A stretch of 64,000 nt of DNA from Paenibacillus sophorae (GCF_018966525.1 NZ_CP076607.1:2108001-2172000), one strand, 5' to 3'; positions 35,211-44,188 are shown, counted from the first letter of the stretch. Notes: generated by a model not told the origin, from the letters alone. Program-made: numbers and translations.

Positions 35211-36233
35211 ATGACCGCTCCCTGGGAAGGACAGGAGGATCAAGAACTTACGAAAACGATTAAAAAAGCCAAACGGAGAATTTTGTTGCGAAATCTCGTC
35301 ATTATCGCTGTATCTCTGGTCTCAAGCATGATTGTGATCTTTGCCATCTTGCTTGGTGTCTTCCATTTGACGGGCCGAGAGGCGAACAAGGCATGGATGG
35401 ACGAATGGGGATATATGTCGATCAGCAAGCCGAACGAGTACGAATCGGGGTACAAAAATCAAAGTGGATTCCTGTCGGGTGTTCTGGAGCTGGACACATA
35501 TAAAATTGTGGAGGGCGTGCCCATACCGTGGAATGAATATTGGAGCAATTATCAGGTAACAAACTTCCCGAATTTTAGTGGGACCTACGGAGGAACCGGA
35601 GGCCTGACCGTGACCGATCCGCAAATGAAGGCGCAGGGGTACGAGTACTACCGGCAGTACAACCCTTACAATGGGCAGAGGGAGCTGGCGTTCTATGTGC
35701 CGGGCGTGAATTATAACGGCAAGGTGCTGAACGACCTATCCGCATTGAGCCGGATGGAATCCGGTAAGCTTGTGGAAATGGCGCTGTCCTTCGATAAGGA
35801 TTATTCCTTTGCCGAGGTAAAGGCGATGCTGCCCGCGGGAGTCAGACCGGTATGGTACTGGGTCGATACGTATGATGACCGGACGAATTTTCATTTCAAG
35901 CCTTTTAAGGACGGAAACGGAAACATAAGCTATCCGCTGCCCATGTCGCCGTCTTTCGGGGTGTACGGTTTCGGAATCAGGCCGGACTGGGATAAGGCGG
36001 AGCCGGGAGATTTTATTCAGACGTTAAAGGGCGGCCTTCACGAGAAAGGCAAATACTACAGCGAATACGAGCGTATCTACAATTACCTGAAAAAAGATAA
36101 AGCCGAACCGGACGCAGGCGATGTCCGCCTCCTGGGCGTTGTCGTCACTGGGACCGCCAAAGGGCTGCAAAGCCTGAACGGGCAGCCCTATGTCCGGGGT
36201 GCTGTGCTGGGCGCTGTCACGGACAGATATTGA
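35211..36233 (+). CDS. Membrane anti-sigma factor (Sigma_reg_N/Sigma_reg_C family)
   Basis: A 340-residue membrane protein. An N-terminal cytoplasmic segment of about 23 residues is followed by one TM helix (about 28-52), then a large extracytoplasmic domain containing YYRQYNPYNGQRELAFYVPGV and a C-terminal sigma-regulator domain with VKAMLPAGVRPVWYWVDTYDD. The layout is that of Bacillus YhdL-like proteins that restrain SigM. ATG 35211 abuts the sigma stop, so translation is coupled. Its last 14 codons are repeated just downstream in diverged form. Confidence 0.87.
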   Translation: MTAPWEGQEDQELTKTIKKAKRRILLRNLVIIAVSLVSSMIVIFAILLGVFHLTGREANKAWMDEWGYMSISKPNEYESGYKNQSGFLSGVLELDTYKIVEGVPIPWNEYWSNYQVTNFPNFSGTYGGTGGLTVTDPQMKAQGYEYYRQYNPYNGQRELAFYVPGVNYNGKVLNDLSALSRMESGKLVEMALSFDKDYSFAEVKAMLPAGVRPVWYWVDTYDDRTNFHFKPFKDGNGNISYPLPMSPSFGVYGFGIRPDWDKAEPGDFIQTLKGGLHEKGKYYSEYERIYNYLKKDKAEPDAGDVRLLGVVVTGTAKGLQSLNGQPYVRGAVLGAVTDRY

Positions 36234-36234
36234 T

Positions 36235-36279
36235 TATGTCCGCACCGCCGTACTCGGCGCCGTCGTGGACAGATATTGA
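36235..36279 (+). pseudogene. Ghost copy of the anti-sigma C-terminal tail
   Basis: One base after the anti-sigma stop, 14 codons and a stop read YVRTAVLGAVVDRY, against YVRGAVLGAVTDRY at the end of the intact gene (12 of 14 residues identical). Many differences are at third codon positions, so the copy evolved as coding sequence before being cut off. It looks like the remnant of a second, paralogous anti-sigma gene. Confidence 0.65.
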
Positions 36280-36401
36280 GAGCTGCCCAAAGGTCGGCAG
36301 GTGACCGCCCGTACAGCCTCGAATGAAGGGGCAGATAGGCGGCGAGCTGCTGCCGATACAAGGGTCCACAAGGGACGATTAGCCAAAGTTACGCTGGATG
36401 C

Positions 36402-36441
36402 AGAAAGGGAGACCGGAAATAGAAATCCGGTCTCCCTTTCT
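36402..36441. terminator. Bidirectional terminator between anti-sigma and apbE genes
   Basis: A 16-bp perfect stem (36402-36417 with 36426-36441) around an 8-base loop between convergent genes. The rest of 36280-36499 holds nothing recognisable. Confidence 0.75.
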
Positions 36442-36499
36442 ATGCAAATCGCGAGCTGTGGCGCTTCCTGCCCCGGTAAAAGAACAGCCGCCGCTTTCG

Positions 36500-37612
36500 T
36501 CAATTCCCGAAGCTGTACGTCGGGTCCGTCAGCACAAGCCTTTCCCGGATACCCGGGGTGGCATAAATTTTATTATCGTCGGTAATAAAGAATCCCTCGA
36601 CCTTTTCCGGCAGCGACTCCAGGTACTTCAGCCCGTCTTCATAGCCCATCAGGAACACGCCGGTGGACAGAGCATCCGCATCGGTCGCGTTCGGACTCAT
36701 GATCGTCAGGCTCTTGAGGCCAAGCTGCCCGGGATAGCCCGTCCGCGGATCGAGAATATGATGATACCTTACGCCGTCCTGCATGAAGAATCGTTCATAT
36801 ACTCCGGACGCGTCGATGACTTCATCGCTGATCTTGATCGTTCCGAGCTGAGTGCCACGGCTCTTGTCGGGGTCCTGCAGCCCGATGTTCCACTGTGCGC
36901 CGCCGGGCTTGGTTCCCAGGCCGATAATGCTGCTTCCGCCAAGGTTGATCATCGCGCTGTCCAGACCCTGTTCTTTTAGATAATCGGCGATCCGGTCAGC
37001 GGCATAGCCTTTGCCGATGCCCCCGAGATCGAGCACCATTCCCTCTTTTGCGAGCTTGACCGTCTTGGCCTGCTCGTCGATGATGACATCCTTGTAATTG
37101 GTCAGGCTCTTCGCCTTGTCAATCTCGGCCTGCGGAGGAACCTTCTCTCCGCCATTGCCGATATTCCACAGGTCCACAAGCGGGCCGATAGTCGGATCGA
37201 ACAGGCCATCCATCTCCTCGGCATACTTGATGGACTGCTTCACGGCATCCAGCGTCTCGTCCGATACAGCAACCGCATTCTTGCCGGCTGCGAGGTTGAC
37301 GTTGTAGATTTCGCCGCCTTCCTTCGTCCGGCTGAATTCCATATCCATCCGTTCCAGCAGCTGCTGGATATCGTCCATATTTTTTTGTGAAACCGTGTCT
37401 CCATAAATCTTGATATTCACTACCGTATCGTAAATATAAAACTGCTGCGACAGCGACTTCGTTTCACCGTTAGCCGGCGTCTGAGCGCCGTCCTGCGCCG
37501 AGTTGGCTTGATCGTCTCCCTTATTGCCCATAAACAGCCATGCTCCCGCGGCAGCGGCGATAATAATGATTAGTGCGGCGAGGAGCAGCGCCGTTTTTTT
37601 GTTCTTGAACAT
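36500..37612 (-). CDS. apbE: FAD:protein FMN transferase (ApbE family)
   Basis: A 370-residue extracytoplasmic flavin transferase that attaches FMN covalently to Thr/Ser of target proteins using FAD and Mg. The N-terminal TM or uncleaved lipoprotein-like helix (about 6-28) is followed by a Gln/Asp-rich linker. Catalytic-domain motifs are FDPTIGPLVDLWNIG near 140, LDLGGIGKGYAADRI near 210, INLGGSS near 235 and HHILDPRTGYP near 295 with the metal-binding residues; DADALSTGVFLMG near 320 follows. ATG 37612 is preferred; the frame extends to GTG 37645. No Rnf/Nqr-type acceptor genes are nearby. Confidence 0.92.
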   Translation of the reverse strand: MFKNKKTALLLAALIIIIAAAAGAWLFMGNKGDDQANSAQDGAQTPANGETKSLSQQFYIYDTVVNIKIYGDTVSQKNMDDIQQLLERMDMEFSRTKEGGEIYNVNLAAGKNAVAVSDETLDAVKQSIKYAEEMDGLFDPTIGPLVDLWNIGNGGEKVPPQAEIDKAKSLTNYKDVIIDEQAKTVKLAKEGMVLDLGGIGKGYAADRIADYLKEQGLDSAMINLGGSSIIGLGTKPGGAQWNIGLQDPDKSRGTQLGTIKISDEVIDASGVYERFFMQDGVRYHHILDPRTGYPGQLGLKSLTIMSPNATDADALSTGVFLMGYEDGLKYLESLPEKVEGFFITDDNKIYATPGIRERLVLTDPTYSFGN

Positions 37613-37771
37613 GTTCCACCATCCATAAAGTAGATTCTTGGTCACATCATTTCTATCATAACTCAGATGGGACGCGGCGGGGTATTATTTTTCATGACAA
37701 TTCGTGCTCCTTTTAAAATTTCTGTCAAAAATTCGTAGCGATTGTCTGCTGGCAAACAGGCTATAATGGCG

Positions 37772-37857
37772 AAATGATCGAGTTTACGTTAAACTACATT
37801 GTATGAGACGAAGAACGTCCCGATCCATTCACACCGAATGGGCCGGGGCGTTTTTTG
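37772..37857 (+). promoter_or_regulatory. Promoter-like -10 and leader terminator before the orphan nuclease gene
   Basis: TATAAT at 37772-37777 lacks an obvious -35. Downstream, AACGTCCCG with CCATTC (37813 on) pairs with the mirror arm ending CGGGGCGTT, followed by T6 at 37851-37856. With apbE pointing away, this is a leader attenuator candidate. Confidence 0.5.
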
Positions 37858-37885
37858 TCATTTTAGAGGGGGATGATCAGTATGA

Positions 37886-38563
37886 ATGTTGAGGAAGCAC
37901 ATGCGGCGTTTACCTTGGCACCATTTGCGGAGCAGAACGGGAGAACGAAAAGGCCGCCTGGAGCGGGGGCATAGGGACGCCGAGAAGTTATTTTGCTGCA
38001 ACATTTGGTGGCCCCTTCAAGGAAATTTCAATAATTTGCATCCGGAATACGAAGTTCTTGATTGGCGGGGGCTATCCTATTTCTGCGATTTTGCCTGGAT
38101 TACACCGTTTGCGAAGCTGATCATCGAAATCAAAGGTTTCGGTCCGCATGTCACCGATATGGACAGAAAAAAATATTGCAACGAACTGAACCGGGAAACT
38201 TTTTTAGCTGCTATGGGTTTCCAGGTCATCTCTTTTGCTTATGACGACGTTGCTCATCATCCTGAACGGACCATCACACTTTTGCGCATGGTGCTTAGCC
38301 GCTTTCAGTCGGAGTCTTCTCCGGTTAACTTGAACAGTGTGGCGGAACGGGAAATCATTCGCCTGGCCTGCATGCTTGCCCGCCCCCTTCGACCGATCGA
38401 TGTGGAAACTCATTTAAGCATCAACCATCGCACAGCCGTTCGAATGCTGCAAGCACTCTGCTGGAAAGGATGGTTTACTGCGGCAACCGGAGCGACGGGT
38501 AAACATGTTGTTCGGTACGAACTTCAGCGAGGCGCGATGAACCAAATTATGCAGAAAACCTGA
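37886..38563 (+). CDS. Orphan PD-(D/E)XK-like protein with C-terminal winged helix; start possibly frameshifted
   Basis: A 225-residue protein I do not recognise from a characterised family. Its middle resembles the DUF559/Vsr restriction-endonuclease fold: EYEVLDWRGLSYFCDFAWI then FAKLIIEIKGFG supplies a D-x(n)-ExK metal/catalytic pattern near residues 68-84, and GFQVISFAYDDV follows. Residues about 150-215 look like a winged helix (REIIRLACMLARPLRPIDVETHLSINHRTAVRMLQAL). The best ribosome binding site (GAGGGGG) serves ATG 37882 in another frame (MNVEEAHAAF), which stops at 37972; a small indel near 37910-37920 would join it to HHLRSRTGERKGRLERGH here. Not in a restriction or toxin operon. 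Function unknown. Confidence 0.6.
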   Translation: MLRKHMRRLPWHHLRSRTGERKGRLERGHRDAEKLFCCNIWWPLQGNFNNLHPEYEVLDWRGLSYFCDFAWITPFAKLIIEIKGFGPHVTDMDRKKYCNELNRETFLAAMGFQVISFAYDDVAHHPERTITLLRMVLSRFQSESSPVNLNSVAEREIIRLACMLARPLRPIDVETHLSINHRTAVRMLQALCWKGWFTAATGATGKHVVRYELQRGAMNQIMQKT

Positions 38564-38669
38564 AATTGTACATCTTTGTCGGCCTTGGAACTTTCGCTGG
38601 ATAGAATACCTGCCAATATACAGTTATTTTCCCATCCAAGCTTAAATGCAGTCGGCACAGCTTTAAATT

Positions 38670-38736
38670 CCTGCACAATCGGAGGTTTTTTCTGCTAACA
38701 AACGCTTTTGATCGAAAAAACCTGCACTTTAGCAGG
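38670..38736. repeat. Interrupted, symmetric inverted repeat
   Basis: CCTGC, nine bases, GGTTTTTTC (38670-38692) mirrors GAAAAAACC, nine bases, GCAGG (38714-38736). The right arm alone forms CCTGC/GCAGG as a small hairpin. It could be a terminator remnant or a mobile palindrome. Confidence 0.6.
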
Positions 38737-38781
38737 CATGCAAGACGCTAACTAAAATCACCACCAACTAGACTTCGGTTC

Positions 38782-38809
38782 CCTTGATGTTGGAGCCTTG
38801 ATGTTGGAG
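38782..38809. repeat. Tandem duplication of 14 bp
   Basis: CCTTGATGTTGGAG occurs twice without a gap, then CGCCAAGG, which pairs with the leading CCTTG. Confidence 0.9.
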
Positions 38810-38997
38810 CGCCAAGGGGGTCACGGCTCATGCTTGCAGCAATAAATGTCAACTCCAGACTTCCCAAAAGTTTAAATTTCGAGTTAATCTCGAGGTGAGT
38901 ACCTTGACGTAGACCTCAATAAAGATGGTAATTCCGCAATTGTACTATATAATTGTATGTGAGTATTAAAAAATCAGCAGTCAATGGAGGTCTTCCA

Positions 38998-39714
38998 ATG
39001 AAAATAGAGGTTTGGTCCGACTACGTCTGTCCTTTCTGTTATATAGGTAAAAGACGGCTTGAACATGCGCTGAGCCAGTTTCCCGAACGTGACAAGGTGG
39101 AAGTCGAATATCACAGCTTTCAGCTTGACCCGGAGGCAGCTCCGACCAGCAAAAGCATACATGAATTGCTCGCCGCAAAATACAGCATAACCGTAGAGCA
39201 GGCCAAGACGATGAACGCGCAGGTTGCGGATCAGGCGCTGGGTGTGGGCCTTGATTTCAAATTCGACACGGTAATTCACGCCAATACTTATGACAGCCAC
39301 CGACTGGCGCATTATGCGAAGACGAAGGGGCTTGAAGCGGAGCTTACCGAACGCCTGATGCATGGCTATTTCACGGACGGGCTGAATTTGGGCGACCGTG
39401 AAGTGCTGGCGACGCTTGCGACGGAAGCCGGACTGGATAAGGAAGAGGTGGTAGCCGTGCTGAATTCGGACGCTTACGCCGATGAAGTAAATGCGGATAT
39501 CGCGGCCGCGCAGCGGCTCGGCATTACCGGCGTTCCGTTCTTCGTGTTTAACGGCAAGTACGCCATTTCGGGAGCCCAGCCGGGACCGGTATTCTCCGAG
39601 GTGCTGGATCAGGTCTGGAGTGAGGAGAAGGAGGAGCCTGCGCTCCGGGTGATCGGCGGCTCTGCTGACGCATCCGGCGGTAACGGCTGCGCGGACGGTT
39701 CTTGCAGCGTGTAA
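38998..39714 (+). CDS. FrnE-like DsbA-family oxidoreductase
   Basis: A 238-residue thioredoxin-fold protein with an inserted helical domain. VWSDYVCPFCYIGKRRLE near residues 4-22 carries the CPFC redox motif, HANTYDSHRLAHYAK lies near 92, and the cis-Pro segment ITGVPFFVFNGKYAISGAQ near 175. The C-terminal tail ends CADGSC, a second cysteine pair that could be redox-active or metal-binding. No signal peptide, so it acts in the cytoplasm, as FrnE of Deinococcus does in thiol stress. GGAGG precedes ATG 38998; a frame open to 38953 is upstream. Confidence 0.88.
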   Translation: MKIEVWSDYVCPFCYIGKRRLEHALSQFPERDKVEVEYHSFQLDPEAAPTSKSIHELLAAKYSITVEQAKTMNAQVADQALGVGLDFKFDTVIHANTYDSHRLAHYAKTKGLEAELTERLMHGYFTDGLNLGDREVLATLATEAGLDKEEVVAVLNSDAYADEVNADIAAAQRLGITGVPFFVFNGKYAISGAQPGPVFSEVLDQVWSEEKEEPALRVIGGSADASGGNGCADGSCSV

Positions 39715-39745
39715 CGCCAAAGGGCCGCACACGCACATTAAGTGG

Positions 39746-39776
39746 AAGGGGAGACGCAGCGTGCGCCTCCCCTTTT
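39746..39776 (+). terminator. Terminator of the FrnE-like gene
   Basis: AAGGGGAG-CGCA pairs with TGCG-CTCCCCTT, followed by TT; it lies between convergent genes and may serve both. Confidence 0.75.
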
Positions 39777-39814
39777 GGTCGTGGAAGAATGGACAAGTTC
39801 CCGCAACCAAAGCC

Positions 39815-41395
39815 TTACCGAAACGAAGTGACCAGGCTCGCAAGCAGTGTTCTAACGTCGTACTGGTAATGATTGATCGGAGTGATCGGCTTGTTCAGTC
39901 CAAGCAGCGTATAGACAGCGATTCTTGCCGTCCGGACCGAGTATTCCTCGGTGAACACGACGTCGTCTGGAATTTCGCAGAATTGGCCGATGAACGCCAG
40001 GTTGGTGGAGCCGTCCGGCACGACCTTCGGCCGATCGCCGATGGCTCTAGGCATGAACTGGGCGGTGATGAACGGCATCATGCACGGAATACAGTTCGCC
40101 GTCGCCATAATGGCCTCCTTGTGCTCCTCGAAATGCAGATGACCGAGCAGCTCGGTCATGATTTCTTCCCCGGTACAGTCGGACATTTTCTTCTTTACGA
40201 AGTCGCCTTCCTTGTCGGGATACAGGCCATAGCCCCAGAATACCCGGACATGCTCCGGCTGATTCCGGAAATGCGGCTGGTACGCGAGCACGATCGACAT
40301 CAGCCAGCTCGAATCCTTGAACGTGACCAGGGCGCCGGTGCCCGCGCGGTTGCGCGAGAATTGTTCCATCAGATCGAAGAAGACGGTATCGCTGAACGTC
40401 ACCGTGAACGATTCCCATTTGGAGCCCTCGATATGGTCGTCGAAGGAAGAAGGATTGCCGAGCCCGGGTCTTTTCGCGGCGATGCGTTCCCACAGCTTCC
40501 AGGAGCTTCCTTTCTCGTTCAGGCGAGGAGCGGAGGTCATGGAGCCAAGGCTGGAGCTTTCCGTCATCGATCCGTTCGTGATAATGACCAAATCTTCTTC
40601 CTTGACCTCGATTAGCTCTTCAGCTCCGCCCTGTACGACATGTAGGCCCGTTACGGTAATGCCGCTATCTTCCTTGAACTCCAGATCGGTCACGGTACAT
40701 TTCAGCGTGAAGTCGACGCCATGGTCCTCTAAATATTTTTTCATCGGCAAAATAATCGAATCGTACTGGTTGTACGGGGTGCGGGTTACGCCCTCCAGAG
40801 TCTGGATTCTCGGAAATTCATGCATGAACCGGATCATGTACCGCTTCAGTTCGACCGCGCTGTGCCAGGGCTGGAACGCGAACGTCGTCGCCCACATATA
40901 CCAGAAATTCGTCGTGAAAAAATGCGGGCCGAACCAGTCGCTGATGCGCGCTTTGCCCATTTGTTCCTCAGGCGTAATGATCAGCTTGCCCATGCTGAGC
41001 CGGTCGGCCATATCGAAGCCCATCGACAGCACGTCGACCACTTCGCCGCTAGCGTTCACCAGTCTGGCGTTGGAATGCGTCGGATTCGCATTGTCGAATG
41101 CAATGATCTCTTCCCGCACCGATTGGCCGGGATGGTCCAGCGAGGGAATCGACATCAGGAGATCCCATGTATTCTCGTATGTCTCATCATTCAGCATCCG
41201 TCCGCCTCGAATGACATAGCCGTGCTCCTCGCTGCCTGCGCCGTCGTTGCTGCCGCCCAGAATGTTCATTTCTTCGATAATATGAATGCCGCTTCCCGGG
41301 AAGTCGCAGTCTCTAACGAGAAAAGCGGCGCCCGCCAAGGACGCGATACCTCCGCCGACAAAATAAACCTGCTTGTTTTCGTATTCCTGTTTCAC
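39815..41395 (-). CDS. ohyA: Oleate hydratase (myosin-cross-reactive antigen family)
   Basis: FAD-containing enzyme that adds water to the cis-9 double bond of oleic acid and related unsaturated fatty acids, giving 10-hydroxy acids, usually as detoxification. About 526 residues. The FAD-binding start YFVGGGIASLAGAAFLVRD is followed by EEMNILGGSNDGAGS, the RGGRMLNDETYENTWDL block near 66 and SDWFGPHFFTTNFWYMWATTFAFQPWHSA near 160. The C-terminal NLAFIGQFCEIPDDVVFTEEYSVR block near 478 is typical. GTG 41395 is chosen because GGAGG lies nine bases upstream; the frame reaches 41413. The TetR gene behind it is a likely regulator. Confidence 0.95.
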   Translation of the reverse strand: MKQEYENKQVYFVGGGIASLAGAAFLVRDCDFPGSGIHIIEEMNILGGSNDGAGSEEHGYVIRGGRMLNDETYENTWDLLMSIPSLDHPGQSVREEIIAFDNANPTHSNARLVNASGEVVDVLSMGFDMADRLSMGKLIITPEEQMGKARISDWFGPHFFTTNFWYMWATTFAFQPWHSAVELKRYMIRFMHEFPRIQTLEGVTRTPYNQYDSIILPMKKYLEDHGVDFTLKCTVTDLEFKEDSGITVTGLHVVQGGAEELIEVKEEDLVIITNGSMTESSSLGSMTSAPRLNEKGSSWKLWERIAAKRPGLGNPSSFDDHIEGSKWESFTVTFSDTVFFDLMEQFSRNRAGTGALVTFKDSSWLMSIVLAYQPHFRNQPEHVRVFWGYGLYPDKEGDFVKKKMSDCTGEEIMTELLGHLHFEEHKEAIMATANCIPCMMPFITAQFMPRAIGDRPKVVPDGSTNLAFIGQFCEIPDDVVFTEEYSVRTARIAVYTLLGLNKPITPINHYQYDVRTLLASLVTSFR

Positions 41396-41618
41396 TGACA
41401 GTCGCCTCCACATGAATATTGAATGCTTCCATGCACCGCCCGCAAAAGCGTTGAAACTTGCTCGCCGAGCACATGTTCAATGTAATACATGCCCGCTGCG
41501 CGCGGTATCGTCAATCCCGCCCGAGTGTATAAAAATTGGTCACTTGAGCGGAAATGTAGAGTTTTGCGACAAAATTCCCGGAGGTTCACCAATTGAAACA
41601 ACCGTCCCGGCCCGGAGG

Positions 41619-42188
41619 CTAAGACGGCTGTTTCTCGTATTTATGAAGAGCTTTAATAAAATGTCCTTCAAGGAGTCCGCTCAGCCGTTCAATAATGAGC
41701 TTCGGGCTTTCCTTCATGCCGTCTCTCATCCATTGGATAAGCAGGCCGGTAAATGCCAGCGTATAGAAATTGGCGATAAATTGCTTGTCATCCTCGTTCA
41801 CCCGCATACCGGCGGCCAGTTCATTAATTACGCCCATTATAAGATCATTCGTAACGGAGTAAAGGTAGGCGTCCAGATGGTTCCGCCCAAGCGATTCCAG
41901 CGTATTGAGACAGAACGCGCGGTTGTTCTCGATGTAGAGAAATATTTTATAAAATCCTTCCGTCCATGTGCTGTAGTCTCTGTACTCGGCAATCCCTTCG
42001 ACAGCCTCTTTCTGGTATATCCAGCCCAGCAGCTCGAAAATATCGTGAAAATGGTAGTAAAACGTCTGACGGTTCAGCCCGCAATCGTCTACCAGTTGTT
42101 TTACGGAGATTTTATTCAGCGGGATATGCTCCATCCGTTTTTTAAGACAATGAGCCAACGCTTTTTTGGTCAGCAGGGAATTGGACAT
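41619..42188 (-). CDS. TetR-family transcriptional regulator (DhaS-like)
   Basis: A 189-residue TetR protein. The N-terminal HTH reads ISVKQLVDDCGLNRQTFYYHFHDIFELLGW near residues 27-56; the C-terminal ligand domain is of the type seen in DhaS-like regulators. AGAGGTGA precedes ATG 42188. It lies 223 bp upstream of and codirectional with the oleate hydratase gene, so it may sense unsaturated fatty acids and control ohyA, which is an inference from position. Confidence 0.87.
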   Translation of the reverse strand: MSNSLLTKKALAHCLKKRMEHIPLNKISVKQLVDDCGLNRQTFYYHFHDIFELLGWIYQKEAVEGIAEYRDYSTWTEGFYKIFLYIENNRAFCLNTLESLGRNHLDAYLYSVTNDLIMGVINELAAGMRVNEDDKQFIANFYTLAFTGLLIQWMRDGMKESPKLIIERLSGLLEGHFIKALHKYEKQPS

Positions 42189-42328
42189 CTTCTTCACCTC
42201 TTGCTCTCATCTTAACTTTGGAGCGCTCGAAAATAAACAGGCGGGCTCCATTTCATCAAGGAGCGGTTGCCCCATCAAGGCAAAGTCCGGTAAACTAAAG
42301 AAAGACAGTGTTTAAGGAGTTTTGAACT

Positions 42329-44173
42329 ATGAATCCGCAAGAGCTTACGATGGAATATGCGCAGGAAATGCTGCAGAAATATTACGGTTATCCCGATTTC
42401 CGGGAGGGCCAGAAAAAAATCGTCGCGAGTCTCCTTGAAGGCCGCGATACGCTCGGCATTATGCCGACCGGCGGCGGTAAATCGATCTGCTACCAGGTGC
42501 CGGCGCTGCTGCTTCCAGGCTTGACGCTCGTCGTTTCGCCGCTGATCTCCCTGATGAAGGATCAGGTCGACGCGCTGACGACGGCGGGTATCCCAGCCGC
42601 TTATATCAACAGCACCTTAACCGGCAAAGAGGTGAACGAGCGCATCCGCGCCGCCCGCCGGGGCGAGCTGAAGCTGCTCTATGTCGCGCCCGAGCGGCTG
42701 GAGCTGGACTGGTTCCGCCTGGAAATGGCGGAGCTGTCCATTTCCTGCGTCGCGGTGGACGAGGCGCACTGCGTCTCGCAGTGGGGGCATGATTTCCGCA
42801 CCAGCTATCTGGCGGTATCGCCGTTTGTGGAGGAGCTTCCGGAGCGGCCGATTCTGGCGGCCTTCACGGCGACAGCGACGCCGGAGGTTATGGAGGATAT
42901 GCTCCGGCTGCTGCGTCTGCGGGGTCCGGACGTCTTTGTGACGGGCCTTGGCCGCGACAATCTGGCGATGTCGGTGCTGCGGGGCGAGAACAAGAAGGAG
43001 TTCGTGCTGGAGTATGCCGCTTCGCATGCCCACCAGCCGGGGATTGTGTACGCGGCTACCCGCAAGGAGGTCGACGACCTGTACCAGCGTCTGCGGAATG
43101 CCGGATTCGCGGCGGGCCGCTACCATGCCGGCATGAGCGACGACGAGCGGGCCGAGAGCCAGGAGGCGTTTCTGTACGACGATATCCGCGTGATGGTCGC
43201 GACCAACGCCTTCGGCATGGGGATCGACAAGTCGAATGTGCGGTATGTTATCCATTACAATATGCCTAAGAACATGGAGGCTTATGTCCAGGAAGCGGGC
43301 CGCGCAGGGCGGGACGGCGAGCCGAGCCAGTGCATCCTGCTGTTCAGCGCGCAGGATATCATGACCCAGAAGTTCCTGATTGAGCAGAACCCGCAGGACT
43401 CGGAGCGTAAACAGAATGAATACCGCAAGCTTCAGCAGATGATCGATTACTGCTATACGACCCGGTGCCTGCGAAGCGCCATGCTGGACTATTTCGGCGA
43501 GGTCCACGGGGACAAGCCGTGCGGCATTTGCAGCTCCTGCACGGATGAGCGCGAGCTCGTTGACATGACCATCGACGCGCAGAAGATCTTCTCCTGCATC
43601 CACCGGATGCGCGAGCGTTTCGGCGTGGCGCTGGTGTCGTCCGTGCTGAAGGGCTCGCGCAGCCAGAAGGTGCTGCAGTACGGCTTCGACAAGCTGCCGA
43701 CCCATGGCGCCATGTCCGGCCGCACCGAGAAAGAAATTACGGAAATCGTCAATGTGCTGATTTCCGAAGGCTATCTGGCCTTGTCCGAAGGCCAGTACCC
43801 GGTCGTGCGGCTTCAGCAGCCGGCAGCCGAGGTACTGCGCGGGCAGCGGGAGGTGCGGCAGCGCGTCGCCCGGCCGACCAGGCCGTCCGTTGGCGGCAGG
43901 GACCGCAGCCGGAGCCGCGATCTCTCGCCGTCGGCCGTCAACGAGACGGTGTTCGAGCAGCTGCGCCTGATCCGCCGCGAGCTGGCGGGCCGGGAGCATG
44001 TGCCGTCTTATATTATTTTCAACGACGCCACTCTTCGGGAGATGAGCGTGGTATGCCCTCAAACGGAAGAAGAAATGATGAAGGTTAAGGGCGTCGGGGA
44101 AGTGAAATACCGGAAGTATGGGAAGGAATTTCTGGATTTTTTTCAAAGCGAATTGTATTCCAATGAATCGTAA
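42329..44173 (+). CDS. recQ: ATP-dependent DNA helicase RecQ
   Basis: 3'-5' DNA helicase of repair and recombination, 614 residues. Motif 0 YPDFREGQKKIV near 22, Walker A MPTGGGKSICYQ near 46, the DEAH box VDEAHCVSQWGHDFR near 140, motif III AFTATATPEV near 175 and motif VI QEAGRAGRDGEPSQ near 325 are all present. The zinc-binding RQC cysteines appear in YCYTTRCLRSAML and CGICSSC near 377-400. A C-terminal HRDC domain (about 530-605) ends it. An Arg/Ser-rich linker (RPTRPSVGGRDRSRSRD) precedes HRDC. ATG 42329 follows TAAGGAG. Confidence 0.95.
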   Translation: MNPQELTMEYAQEMLQKYYGYPDFREGQKKIVASLLEGRDTLGIMPTGGGKSICYQVPALLLPGLTLVVSPLISLMKDQVDALTTAGIPAAYINSTLTGKEVNERIRAARRGELKLLYVAPERLELDWFRLEMAELSISCVAVDEAHCVSQWGHDFRTSYLAVSPFVEELPERPILAAFTATATPEVMEDMLRLLRLRGPDVFVTGLGRDNLAMSVLRGENKKEFVLEYAASHAHQPGIVYAATRKEVDDLYQRLRNAGFAAGRYHAGMSDDERAESQEAFLYDDIRVMVATNAFGMGIDKSNVRYVIHYNMPKNMEAYVQEAGRAGRDGEPSQCILLFSAQDIMTQKFLIEQNPQDSERKQNEYRKLQQMIDYCYTTRCLRSAMLDYFGEVHGDKPCGICSSCTDERELVDMTIDAQKIFSCIHRMRERFGVALVSSVLKGSRSQKVLQYGFDKLPTHGAMSGRTEKEITEIVNVLISEGYLALSEGQYPVVRLQQPAAEVLRGQREVRQRVARPTRPSVGGRDRSRSRDLSPSAVNETVFEQLRLIRRELAGREHVPSYIIFNDATLREMSVVCPQTEEEMMKVKGVGEVKYRKYGKEFLDFFQSELYSNES

Positions 44174-44188
44174 AGGGGCATATGCAGC

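Larger units (their letters stand above)
38564..38997. other. Repeat-rich gene-free region before the FrnE-type gene
   Basis: No ORF of note. It contains a symmetric inverted repeat (38670-38736), a tandem 14-bp duplication (38782-38809), and a probable promoter -10 TATAAT at 38948-38953 for the next gene. Confidence 0.6.
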
